Shown here: one piece after another, positions 49,076-57,814 of the stretch
How the letters are laid out: each line of letters starts with the position of its first letter
Position numbering within the stretch: position 1 is the stretch's first letter
From: an uncultured Bacteroidales bacterium
GTDB taxonomy: Bacteria; Bacteroidota; Bacteroidia; Bacteroidales; UBA932
Direction of reading: 5' to 3'
DNA length: 64,000 bases
NCBI GenBank assembly: GCA_900318015.1
Contig: ONJB01000021.1
Span: 1-64,000, forward strand
Program-made: the position numbers and the translations under genes
Notes under the pieces: generated by a model
What the model saw: only the letters and a program-made list of their open reading frames with translations
Database searches by the model: none
What the model was told of the DNA's origin: nothing

Positions 49076-51541
49076 ATGAAGCGATTCTCCCTATTTGCCG
49101 CCGTGCTGCTCGTGGCGGCATGCCAGAGCGAAGCTCCGGACCTGAAACTGAACGACCTCGGCTACTTCGAGCGCCAGGGGGTCAATGTCCTCGTGTTCAG
49201 CAATCCGTTCAGCGGCGGATTCAATGACGAGAAGGACTCCGGCATCGAGATGGTCCACCACGGTGTGCGGACCATCCAGGGCGGCGCCGTCCGCCTGAGC
49301 CCCACTCCCGAGCAGTGGGACCTCGTGCCCACGATGACAGCCCGGACTGTCGACACGCTTGCCCAGACCATCGAGGTGGGCATGCGCTACGACTGGTACG
49401 ACTTCGATTCCCGCGTCGTCGTCCAGCCCAAGGGCAAGGCGGTGGAAATCTCCGTCTATCTGGACAAACCGGTTCCGGAGGCACTGGCAGGCGAAGCGGG
49501 CTTCAACCTGGAATTCCTGCCCTCGCAGTACTGGAACAAGGCCTACCTGGTGGATGGCAAGCCCAACCGTTTCCCTCGGTATGCCGTGAGCGACACCAAG
49601 GTGCGTCCGAATGAGGAAAAAGTACGCCAGTTCAAGGGCTACCGGACCTATGACGACCGGGGCACCGGCGAGTTCATCGAGGCCATGCCGCTTTCCGCCG
49701 GCCACGAGTTCCTCCTTGCGCCGGACGACCCGCAGCGCATGGTGAAGGTCACCAGCGACAGCGAAATCAAGCTCTACGACGGCCGGATGCTCGCCCAGAA
49801 CGGCTGGTACGTCCTCAGGACCGTCCTGCCGGCCGGCCAGACCGGCAAGGTCGTCACCTGGACCGTGGAGCCGAACGCCGTCCCGGGCTGGATCCGTGAG
49901 CCGAACGTGGGCTTCTCCCAGATGGGCTATGTCCCCGACCAGCCCAAGATCGCCGTCATCGAGCTGGACAAGAAGGACAAGGTGCAGGCCAAGGCTTCCG
50001 TCTGGAAGGTCGCTGCCGACGGTTCCGCGAAGGAGGCCTTCTCCGGTCCCGTGAAAGTCTGGGGCGAGTTCTACAAGTACAACTACGCCAAGTTCGACTT
50101 CTCCGCCCTGAAGGAGCCCGGCGTCTATTTCCTGAAATACGGCGATGTCCAGACCGGGAACTTCATCATCGACCCGTCCGTCTATGACAAGATCACCGTT
50201 GCGACGAGCGACGTCTGGGTGCCGGTCCACATGAACCACATGGCGGTCCACGAGGCCTACCGCCTCTGGCACGGCGAACCGTTCAAGGAGGGTTACCTGC
50301 AGGCTCCCCCGTCGACGGACCACTTCGACCTGCACTGGCAGGGACCGACCACCGATACCAAGTACAAGGCGCTGGAACTCATTCCCGGCCTGAACGTGGG
50401 CGGTTACTTCGACGCCGGCGACTTCGACATCGAGACGGGCTCCAACATCAGCGTGGTGATGAACCTCATCACCCTGCTCCATCGACCCGACGGTGTTCCG
50501 GACATCCTCCAGTACATCGAGCACGGCGTCCTGAACCTCGTAGCGCAGGCCGAGCAGATCGGCCACATGGCCCAGACGCTCTCGAATTCCGTCCTGGACA
50601 ACTACCACCACCTGGGCGATGCAGCCGGCATCACGGACGGCCTGCATTACGACCCGCGCCTGAAGCCGTACCAGAAGTCGGCGGACGGCAAGTCCAGCGG
50701 CACGCCGGACGACATGTGGGCCTTCACCAGCCGCAACCCGGGCCTGGACCTGCAGGCGGCGACGATGTTTGCGGCGGCCAGCCGCGTCCTCTCGGAAAAG
50801 AATCCGGGCCTTGCCCAGCGCGCCCTGAAGCAGTCCATCCGGCTCGAAGAAGAGGGAACCAAGCTGATGGCGACCGATACCAGCAGCCGCAACCGCCGCC
50901 GCATGTACCAGGGTGGCAACTTCTCCACGGCGCTCCAGCTCTATGTGTCCACGAAGGATCCCAAGTACCTGGATCAGTTCACGGCCGCCGTCTGGCCCGC
51001 CCTCGAGCGCATGCCGGTGAACGCCATCAGCGCGGCCCTGGATGCCGTCCCGTACATGGACGCGGCCTACAAGGAGAAGCTCCGTCCGTATGTGGAGAAA
51101 TATCGCGACTACATCCTGGATCTGGAGAAACAGAATCCGTACGGCGTGCCCATCGGCCTTGGCAACTGGGCCGGCGGCGGACAGGTGACGGGCTTCGGCA
51201 CCACCGTGTGCAACGCGCACCGGCACTTCCCGGACATCATTGGCAAGGAGCACATCTACAAGGCCCCGTCCTGGCTGTACGGCTGCCATCCGTACCACAA
51301 CTACTCCTGGGTGGCCGCAGTCGGCGCCGCCCGCCCGAAGCAGGTCTTCTACGGAAACAACCGCGCGGACTTCTCCTTCATCCCCGGCAACATGGCCCCC
51401 GGCCTCCTGTTCCGCCAGCCTGACCACTTCGAGAACTACGATGACTGGCCGTTCCTCTGGGGTCAAAACGAAGGCACCATCGCCGGCAACGTCGGCTACC
51501 TGATCTTCGGTGAAACTTTCCGGAACGTCCAGGCGGACTAG
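49076..51541 (+). CDS. GH9 glucanase lipoprotein
   Basis: An 821-residue lipoprotein (LLVAAC, Cys 16). An N-terminal domain of about 270 residues without a recognised family precedes an Ig-like CelD_N domain (NVGFSQMGYVPDQPKIAVI, about 280-370). The (alpha/alpha)6 GH9 domain carries catalytic Asp in VGGYFDAGDFDIETG, the late CHPYHNYSW and the acid Glu in WGQNEGTIAGNVGYLI. GH9 enzymes cut beta-1,4-glucan or mixed-linkage and xyloglucan chains. Its place directly behind the PUL 2 regulator suggests co-regulation with xylan enzymes, perhaps for cereal cell walls with mixed-linkage glucan. It starts 51 bases after the regulator and ends in a strong terminator. Confidence 0.88.
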   Translation: MKRFSLFAAVLLVAACQSEAPDLKLNDLGYFERQGVNVLVFSNPFSGGFNDEKDSGIEMVHHGVRTIQGGAVRLSPTPEQWDLVPTMTARTVDTLAQTIEVGMRYDWYDFDSRVVVQPKGKAVEISVYLDKPVPEALAGEAGFNLEFLPSQYWNKAYLVDGKPNRFPRYAVSDTKVRPNEEKVRQFKGYRTYDDRGTGEFIEAMPLSAGHEFLLAPDDPQRMVKVTSDSEIKLYDGRMLAQNGWYVLRTVLPAGQTGKVVTWTVEPNAVPGWIREPNVGFSQMGYVPDQPKIAVIELDKKDKVQAKASVWKVAADGSAKEAFSGPVKVWGEFYKYNYAKFDFSALKEPGVYFLKYGDVQTGNFIIDPSVYDKITVATSDVWVPVHMNHMAVHEAYRLWHGEPFKEGYLQAPPSTDHFDLHWQGPTTDTKYKALELIPGLNVGGYFDAGDFDIETGSNISVVMNLITLLHRPDGVPDILQYIEHGVLNLVAQAEQIGHMAQTLSNSVLDNYHHLGDAAGITDGLHYDPRLKPYQKSADGKSSGTPDDMWAFTSRNPGLDLQAATMFAAASRVLSEKNPGLAQRALKQSIRLEEEGTKLMATDTSSRNRRRMYQGGNFSTALQLYVSTKDPKYLDQFTAAVWPALERMPVNAISAALDAVPYMDAAYKEKLRPYVEKYRDYILDLEKQNPYGVPIGLGNWAGGGQVTGFGTTVCNAHRHFPDIIGKEHIYKAPSWLYGCHPYHNYSWVAAVGAARPKQVFYGNNRADFSFIPGNMAPGLLFRQPDHFENYDDWPFLWGQNEGTIAGNVGYLIFGETFRNVQAD

Positions 51542-51559
51542 GTCCCGGGACTGACATGC

Positions 51560-51592
51560 AAAGAGGCCGGCTCGCGTTGAGCCGGCCTCTTT
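51560..51592. terminator. Terminator between GH9 and the convergent SGNH gene
   Basis: AAAGAGGCCGGCTC (51560-51573) pairs perfectly with GAGCCGGCCTCTTT (51579-51592) around a 5-base loop. It sits between two convergent stop codons and has A-runs and T-runs at its base, so it can act on both strands. Confidence 0.85.
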
Positions 51593-51610
51593 CGTGTGGA
51601 TGAAACTCCC

Positions 51611-52804
51611 CTAGCGGAACAGGCCGCGGTCGATGCCCCAGCCCATCTTTTCGTAGCCCTTGGCGTTGAGGTGGAGCCAGTCGTTCTCGTAGAGGAAGGC
51701 GGGATCCAGGCGGTCGGGATTGGCGGGATCGGCGACCAGGCGGTCAAAGTCGATCACGCCGTCGAAGACGCCGCTGGTGCGGATCCATTCGTTCAGGGCG
51801 ACGCGCCCGGCTTCGTGGTTCGGGGAATAGTAGCCGTTGCCCTTGACAGGCGTGACGGTGGCGCCGAAGACCTTGATGCCCCGCTGATGGGCTTCCTGGA
51901 CGATCTTGGTCCATACTTCCTTGATGCCATCGGCCGTGGCCATGGCGTTGCGGCTGCCGCCCAGGTCGTTCGTACCCTCGAAGAGGATGATGTACTTCAC
52001 GCCCGGATGGCCGAAGAGGTCACGGGCGTACCGGCTTTGACCCGTGGGGCCGAGGCCGCCGCGGAGGATGCAGTTGCCGCCGAGGCCGAAGTTCAGCACG
52101 GACAGGTCCCGCGTGGCGGGGTCCGTGAGCAGGGACTTGGAAAGCTGGTCCGTCCAGCGGTCCTGGCCGTTCGTCGTCGTGCCGCGGCCGTCGGTGATGG
52201 AATCGCCGAGGACGGCGATGGCGGCGCTCCGCCGATACGGTTTCACGTCGATGGAACTGATGGTGTACCAATGGTTTGTCTCCGCAATCGGCTGGGAGAA
52301 ATCCGTAGTATATCCGTCCGCGATATAGGACGTGGTCCGGGAGCCTGGATGGCTGGTCAGCGTGGTCGAGGAAATCGCGCCGTAATGGATGGTGATCGCG
52401 AGGTTCATCCGGTCTTCCAGCGGGAAGGAGACCGGATCGGAGACAACCGACGCCCCGGGGGCCATCAGCACGAACGGGCTTCCGTCGAAGGTCAGGCGGA
52501 CGGTCGTGTCTTCGTCAATCTCAGGACTGGCGCCCATGGTCCGGGCCACGGCGACCTCCACCCCGAGAATCTGCGTAGGATCCGGGTTGAACAGGTTCGA
52601 CAGGTGCAGCCGGAGGGCTTTTCCGCCGATGGACACCTGCACGATCTGCCGGAAGGAGTTCCCGGCGAGGCCGGGCTTCGGCGGACGGTTGTGCGGTTCG
52701 GCGATCTGCAGGGCCGTAGCCCAGGTCGTGACCCAGTCGCGCGTCTGCGCGGAAACGGGGGTCAGGCCCGCCACGAGGGCGAGCGCGAGCAGGAATCTTC
52801 TCAT
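51611..52804 (-). CDS. SGNH/GDSL-type secreted esterase
   Basis: A 397-residue secreted protein (GLTPVSAQ). An N-terminal beta-sandwich (residues 20-190, FRQIVQVSIGGKALRLHLSN) precedes the SGNH domain with block I Ser in IAVLGDSITDGRG, block II Gly in NFGLGGNCIL, block III Asn in FEGTNDLGGS and the block V Asp/His in NDWLHLNAKGYEKMG. Related enzymes deacetylate xylan or pectin. It is the last gene of the PUL 3 operon and overlaps the GH67 stop codon by four bases, so the two are translationally coupled. Confidence 0.87.
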   Translation of the reverse strand: MRRFLLALALVAGLTPVSAQTRDWVTTWATALQIAEPHNRPPKPGLAGNSFRQIVQVSIGGKALRLHLSNLFNPDPTQILGVEVAVARTMGASPEIDEDTTVRLTFDGSPFVLMAPGASVVSDPVSFPLEDRMNLAITIHYGAISSTTLTSHPGSRTTSYIADGYTTDFSQPIAETNHWYTISSIDVKPYRRSAAIAVLGDSITDGRGTTTNGQDRWTDQLSKSLLTDPATRDLSVLNFGLGGNCILRGGLGPTGQSRYARDLFGHPGVKYIILFEGTNDLGGSRNAMATADGIKEVWTKIVQEAHQRGIKVFGATVTPVKGNGYYSPNHEAGRVALNEWIRTSGVFDGVIDFDRLVADPANPDRLDPAFLYENDWLHLNAKGYEKMGWGIDRGLFR

Positions 52805-54828
52805 CGCTGGGGAGGTCTTCGGGGGAAACGTCTCGGTTTGACGATGATCGGGTCGCCCGCCTCATCGTGCTGCGGCATGCCCAGCCGGTCGGACTGGATG
52901 CTGCGGAACAGGAGCGAGTCGATGGGGGTTCTCAGCGGCTCCACGCCGGCGGGCAGCGGACGGCCGGAGAAGGTCTGGAAATAGCCCACGCAGGCGTCGC
53001 GCCACCAGCGGGCGTCGCTGGCCTGGATCGTGAGTTTCCGGTCGGCCTCCGCCCACAGGACGGGGCTCACGTACGGCTTCAGCTCCTGCCAGGTTTTCCG
53101 GAAACCTTCCACGGTCTTGATGCCGCGGTCGTAATGCAGGCAGATCTCGTCCCACAGGTCCTTCCCGGACGACAGTTTGTAGTCCCAGGGCAGGTGGTGG
53201 AACCACAGCAGCAGGTTCTCCGGGCAGGTTTCCAGGTTGTTATAGGTCGATGCCAGCGGCTCGTTGTACTGGTCCACGTTGTCGGAACCCGTGCGGGTGC
53301 GGTCGAAGCCGATGCCCGCGCTGTCCGCCTTGTGGTAGTAGGCCGGCGTCCAGTCGGGACGGGCGCCCCGGTCCCACGGCATGGGCCCGTAGTGCGTCCC
53401 GCCGAACAAGTGATGCAGGCCCAGTGGCATCTCGTAGTCCACGACGGCCTCGCGGGAAGCCATCAGGATGCCTTTCACGGGCTCCTGGAACTTCTTCGCG
53501 AACGCCTTGTCCTTCATGCCTTCCGGCTTCAGGAACGTCTGGCGGACCCATTCATCGGCAATCTGCTCCGCGCTCAGGGTCGGATTCCAGGCGAGGCGGC
53601 CATAGGCGTACCAGTTGGCCTGGGCGAACACGTAGCCGCAGAAATTGGGATCCTGGCCCGTGTTGGCGACGCCGGCGATGCCCGTGAGGTTCTTATACAC
53701 GGGAGAGCCCTCGCCGTGCTGGTACGTATCGGCCTGGAGGCATTCCTCCCAGGTGGTGCCGTGGAAGGCCAGGTGGTTGGAGAAGCCCAGGTACTCCTGC
53801 GTGACCTGGAACTCCATCATCATCTTCGTCTTCTCCAGCTTGCCGAACAGCGGGCTGAAGGGCTCGCGGGGCTGGAAATCCACCGGGCCGTTCTTGACCT
53901 GGATGATGACGTTGTCCGCGAACTGGCCGTCCAGCGGGAGGAACTCCTCCACGGCCTGGTTCGCCCGGTCGGGGCTCGTGGGCGCGTACACGAAGGCGCG
54001 CCACATCACGATGCCGCCGTAGGGCGCGACGGCCTCAGCCAGCATGTTGGCGCCGTCCGCGTGCGTCCGGCCGTAGTCCTGCGGACCGGCCTGGCCTTCG
54101 GAATTGGCCTTCACCAGGAAGCCGCCGAAGTCCGGGATCGCGGCGTAGATCTCCGCCGCCTTGTCCTTCCACCACTGCCGTACCTTCGGGTCCATCGGGT
54201 CGCCGCTCTTCAGGCCGGAGAGCGCGATGGGGCTGGTCCATTTGATGGACAGGTACGTCTTGATGCCGTAGCCGCGGAGGATGTCCGCAATCTTCGCCAC
54301 GCGGGCGATGTGCTCCGCATCCAGGACCAGCGGATTGGCGTTCACGTTGTTCAGCACGGCGCCGTTCAGACCCACAGAGGCGCAAAGCTTGCCGTAGTGG
54401 TGGATGCGCTCGACCGGGATGTCCGCCGCGGTCCACTCCCACATGGACATCCCCGCATAGCCGCGTTCCACGGTATCATCCAGATTGTCCCAGTGATTCA
54501 GCAGCCGGAGGTCGTAGAAAGGCTTCTCCTGCAGGTCCATGCCCGGACCGGCCTGCCCCAGCACTTCCGCGCGCTGCAAGGCATAGACGCCGTAGCGCAG
54601 GCCCGCCTCGGAGCCGGCATCGACATGCCGGACGCCGGAAGCGTCATAGATGTGGAAACCTTCCGCCGGCAGGGCGGGGTCGATGCCCGTCGTGACCGAA
54701 GCGAGGACGTCTTCATAGGAACGGCCGGCAGCGAGCCAGAGGTCGGTGCCGTCCTGCGCCACGGGCACAGGCTGGCTGCAGGCGGCGATCAGGAGCCCGG
54801 TCAGGGCCAAAGAGAGGAATTTACGCAT
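52801..54828 (-). CDS. GH67 xylan alpha-1,2-glucuronidase
   Basis: A 675-residue lipoprotein (LLIAAC) of family GH67. Hallmarks are RLLNHWDNLDDTVERGYAG, KTYLSIKWTSPIALSGLKSG, FGGFLVKANSEGQAGPQDY, MMMEFQVTQEYLGFSNHL and NWYAYGRLAWNP; length is normal for the family. The enzyme removes (4-O-methyl)glucuronic acid from the non-reducing end of xylo-oligosaccharides, so PUL 3 deals with glucuronoxylan. ATG at 54828 (MRKFLSLAL) gives a proper lipoprotein signal. It is followed by the SGNH esterase with a four-base overlap. Confidence 0.95.
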   Translation of the reverse strand: MRKFLSLALTGLLIAACSQPVPVAQDGTDLWLAAGRSYEDVLASVTTGIDPALPAEGFHIYDASGVRHVDAGSEAGLRYGVYALQRAEVLGQAGPGMDLQEKPFYDLRLLNHWDNLDDTVERGYAGMSMWEWTAADIPVERIHHYGKLCASVGLNGAVLNNVNANPLVLDAEHIARVAKIADILRGYGIKTYLSIKWTSPIALSGLKSGDPMDPKVRQWWKDKAAEIYAAIPDFGGFLVKANSEGQAGPQDYGRTHADGANMLAEAVAPYGGIVMWRAFVYAPTSPDRANQAVEEFLPLDGQFADNVIIQVKNGPVDFQPREPFSPLFGKLEKTKMMMEFQVTQEYLGFSNHLAFHGTTWEECLQADTYQHGEGSPVYKNLTGIAGVANTGQDPNFCGYVFAQANWYAYGRLAWNPTLSAEQIADEWVRQTFLKPEGMKDKAFAKKFQEPVKGILMASREAVVDYEMPLGLHHLFGGTHYGPMPWDRGARPDWTPAYYHKADSAGIGFDRTRTGSDNVDQYNEPLASTYNNLETCPENLLLWFHHLPWDYKLSSGKDLWDEICLHYDRGIKTVEGFRKTWQELKPYVSPVLWAEADRKLTIQASDARWWRDACVGYFQTFSGRPLPAGVEPLRTPIDSLLFRSIQSDRLGMPQHDEAGDPIIVKPRRFPRRPPQR

Positions 54829-54844
54829 ATCGTGTGTGGTTACT

Positions 54845-56293
54845 TTACTGGAAGATTTCGCTTTCCGCCTCGAACATCCGGCGGGCATCCCGGACGGTCA
54901 TGCCGGTGGATGCGTTCCCCAGGTCCGGGACGTTGAAGGACTTCAGGTTATAAAGATAGAATCGGGAGGATTTCTGCGGCAGGACGAAGGGTTTTGTCGT
55001 GCGGCCGTCCGCGTCCAGGTGGCAGAAATAGGGCTTTCCGTACTGGCCGTCGCCCCGCTTGCTCGCAAAGATGAACCAGCGGCTGTTGGAGGACCAGCTG
55101 TGGTAGGAGTCGGACTTGTTTCCCTTGATCTCGTCCATCGGCCGGACCTCACCGGACCGGAGGTCCGCCAGGTACAGGGTGCATTCCGGGTGGAACAGCG
55201 GGAAGGTTCCGTAGTCGGAGACGGTGAACATGAGCCAGCGCCCGTCCGGAGACACTTTCGGGTGGCAGACGGAGGCGTTGTGCGTCCGCCCGCTCCAGAG
55301 CGTGTCCGCCTGCTCGCCGATGAGGCCGGTTTCGGGGTCGAAATCGGCCCGGAGGAGGTCATACCGGGTTTGCATGATGTCCTGCGGGATGGCTACGGTG
55401 TCCGCGACGCAGTAATAGACGGACCGGCCGTCGGCCGAGAAGCACGGGAAAGTCTCCCAGGCATCGGCCCGGGCCACGTGCGGGACGTTGATCATGCGGT
55501 TGTTCTCGAAATCGGCGACCGTCAGGTCGGATGCCGAGTCGAAGACCTCCATCCGCGCGACGGCGTCGGCATGGAAACTGGGCAGGATGACGTTGGTCGA
55601 AAAGACGCCGAAACGGCCGCCGGGATGCAGGTCCCCGTACACGGTGGCGGAGAGCATGCCATCGGCCTTGAGCGAGAGTTTACGGAGCCGGCCGTTCTGG
55701 TTCAGGATGCTGCCGCCCTGCGGGCCGCGGATGTAGTACAGGGAGTAATCCCCGCGTGACTGGCCGTGGACATGGCAGTTCATGCAGGCGTTGTCCGTAT
55801 GCCGCCAATCGCAGATCACGGTCTCGTCGAAATTTTCGACGCAGCGCTCCAGGATGGACACTTCGTGGTACATCTGGTAGGACGGTTCGATAAGGCGGTA
55901 GGTCAGCCAGCCGTCGACGGGGTCCTCGCTCACCTGGATGGACCACCGGTCCGTGAGCGGCCTGCCCTCCACAACGGCTTCTGCCGTGACTGTAATCGTC
56001 TTTCCCTCAGCCCCTTCAAGGAATTTCTTCCAGGCGCCGAGGCGCCACTCCACCTCGTCGCCCCGGATGGTGACGGTCCGGTCGCCGAGGGAGAACGTCG
56101 TCTTCGCTTTCCGGACATCCGGCATGGCGTACCGGAAATTGAGCGGCGCGATGTTGGCGGGGATGGTAACCTCCTTGTAATCCGGATAGATCACCAGGGG
56201 ACCTTCGCTGCCGTCCACGGCCGGGGCGGGATCCCCCGCTCCGCAGCCGGTCAGGGCAAGGAGGACCCACAGGGATAGGAAACGGTTTCTCAT
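54845..56293 (-). CDS. Propeller (PD40-like) lipoprotein with a CxxCH heme motif
   Basis: A 482-residue lipoprotein (LALTGC, Cys 17). Residues 30-140 form Ig-like strands. A c-type heme signature CMNCH occurs at 170-174 in the context TDNACMNCHVHGQ, after which come TolB/PD40-like repeats (FPCFSADGRSVYYCVAD, CHPKVSPDGRWLMFTVSD, YHSWSSNSRWFIFASKRG). A heme-carrying six-bladed propeller is the natural reading; no enzymatic function is recognised. It overlaps the DUF6057-like membrane gene by four bases, and the two together separate susD from GH67. One heme site and an outer-envelope anchor suggest electron transfer or ligand sensing, but this is inference. Confidence 0.75.
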   Translation of the reverse strand: MRNRFLSLWVLLALTGCGAGDPAPAVDGSEGPLVIYPDYKEVTIPANIAPLNFRYAMPDVRKAKTTFSLGDRTVTIRGDEVEWRLGAWKKFLEGAEGKTITVTAEAVVEGRPLTDRWSIQVSEDPVDGWLTYRLIEPSYQMYHEVSILERCVENFDETVICDWRHTDNACMNCHVHGQSRGDYSLYYIRGPQGGSILNQNGRLRKLSLKADGMLSATVYGDLHPGGRFGVFSTNVILPSFHADAVARMEVFDSASDLTVADFENNRMINVPHVARADAWETFPCFSADGRSVYYCVADTVAIPQDIMQTRYDLLRADFDPETGLIGEQADTLWSGRTHNASVCHPKVSPDGRWLMFTVSDYGTFPLFHPECTLYLADLRSGEVRPMDEIKGNKSDSYHSWSSNSRWFIFASKRGDGQYGKPYFCHLDADGRTTKPFVLPQKSSRFYLYNLKSFNVPDLGNASTGMTVRDARRMFEAESEIFQ

Positions 56294-57711
56294 GGCTGTT
56301 GCTGCGCCTCCTGCATCGCCGTCAGATAGTAATACCAATACGTGTTCTTGAAGGCGGACGGATTCCGGCCGAAACGGCCCATCCGGTCCACTTCCGACAC
56401 ATCCACCCCATACCGGCCGACCTCTGCGGGGTTCAGCCGCTCCTGCCGGCTGAGCCAGATGAGGACAGCCTCACGATAGAGACGGCCCTGGGGGAAATCT
56501 TTCGCGTATTCCTGGATGAAACCGTCCAGGTCGTAGCACAGCAGGTCGTAGCACAGCAGGTATTCCCGGGCCAGGGCGTTCGCCGGATCGGCCTCCAGCA
56601 GGGCTTGCAGGACGGTGCGGGGGTCGTCGGACTGGTGGATGAAATCGGTCCGCATCAGTTTTGCGCGGAATTCCGCAGTCCACTTGCGGGTCGCTTCATC
56701 CTGCCGTCCGGGCATCACGCTCCGGGCCCATTTCCCATAGAAGAGGGTCCGGCTGAGGATGTCCAGGTATTTCCGGGCGGCGGCGTCCTCGCCCGTGACG
56801 AGGTTCACTTTCGCCAATCGGACCAGGAAACGGGCGCCCGTGCGCTTGGGAGAAGCCTGCAGGGAGGTGATGGTGCTCTGCTCCGCCACGGTCATGTCGC
56901 CCAGCTGGAACCAGGCTTCGCCGGCGAGGGTGTTCGAGAACACGGCCCGCTCGGACGATACCGGAAACAGCAGCGTGGACTGATGGTTTTGCGAATGGTC
57001 GAGCATCTTGTCGCCCAAAGTACCCTTCATGGCCAGGGCCAGATTGTAGCAGTAGCTAGCTTCTTCCATATACAGGTCTTTCTTGGACAATTCCAGGACC
57101 TTGTCCCAGTTCTCCCGGGCGGTCTCGACGTCCAGGCCGATCATCCGCTCGTAATCCAGTTTGGGGACGCCCAAGAGCTTTCCGTAATCCGGATGGTACG
57201 GAGAACCCAGCGCCCAGGCGCCGGCGGCGAGGAAAGCCGCCGCGGCGACGGCCCGCAGCCAGGTCTTCCGGAATTGGAGCGCCAGCAGGATCAGGAGGAG
57301 AAAGCCTAGGACGACCAGCGTGTAACGGGTCTGGTACAGGTTGCCCGTCTCCCGCAGGAACGACCCTGCAAAAAACAGGGTGCCGACGGCAAGCGAAGGC
57401 CAGAGACCCATGAAATGCCGGCAAATCTTGTAGGCTGCCCAGCCGACAGCGGTCAGCAGGAGCGCCACGATGAGCGGTCCGGCGACGGGAAGGTGGAAGA
57501 ACTGCTCCAGGAAATCGGCGGCGAAACGGGCCAGCCAGCCCGTCCCCCGGTAGGTTTCCGCGAGGTAATCCCCATCGTACAAGAACAGGTTCAGCTGCTC
57601 GCGGCGGATGAGATGGTATGGATAGGCCGCCTGGAAGAAACAGAAAGACCCCAGGAAGGCCAACCCTGCGACCCCAGGTCCGACAAGCGATTTGATTCCT
57701 TGTTTCACCAC
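56290..57711 (-). CDS. DUF6057-like multi-pass membrane protein
   Basis: A 473-residue protein with five membrane segments in its first 170 residues (about 12-32, 72-95, 102-118, 128-147, 152-170) and a soluble helical C-terminal half that looks TPR-like (NTLAGEAWFQLGDMTVAEQS, FLVRLAKVNLVTGEDAAARKYL). I place it in the DUF6057 family from layout and motifs such as NLFLYDGDYLAETYRGTG. Start is GTG (57711 or 57708); no ATG fits. A 15-bp tandem duplication gives LLCYD twice near residue 386. Its stop overlaps the start of the heme-propeller gene, implying a functional partnership. Confidence 0.7.
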   Translation of the reverse strand: MVKQGIKSLVGPGVAGLAFLGSFCFFQAAYPYHLIRREQLNLFLYDGDYLAETYRGTGWLARFAADFLEQFFHLPVAGPLIVALLLTAVGWAAYKICRHFMGLWPSLAVGTLFFAGSFLRETGNLYQTRYTLVVLGFLLLILLALQFRKTWLRAVAAAAFLAAGAWALGSPYHPDYGKLLGVPKLDYERMIGLDVETARENWDKVLELSKKDLYMEEASYCYNLALAMKGTLGDKMLDHSQNHQSTLLFPVSSERAVFSNTLAGEAWFQLGDMTVAEQSTITSLQASPKRTGARFLVRLAKVNLVTGEDAAARKYLDILSRTLFYGKWARSVMPGRQDEATRKWTAEFRAKLMRTDFIHQSDDPRTVLQALLEADPANALAREYLLCYDLLCYDLDGFIQEYAKDFPQGRLYREAVLIWLSRQERLNPAEVGRYGVDVSEVDRMGRFGRNPSAFKNTYWYYYLTAMQEAQQQP

Positions 57712-57752
57712 CTTACAAAGATGCGATTTTTTTCCCGCTTCTCAAAGGACAA

Positions 57753-57780
57753 AGGGGGCGGCCGCTCCGGGCCGCCCCCT
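57753..57780 (-). other. Strong hairpin behind susD of PUL 3
   Basis: AGGGGGCGGCC (57753-57763) pairs perfectly with GGCCGCCCCCT (57770-57780) with a 6-base loop, 35 bases behind the susD stop codon on the minus strand. Only a weak T-run follows. CATCTTTG on the minus strand near 57716-57723 may be a new promoter for the DUF6057-like gene. Confidence 0.65.
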
Positions 57781-57814
57781 CCTCTCTAACCATTCACTTA
57801 ACCAAACTGCTATG

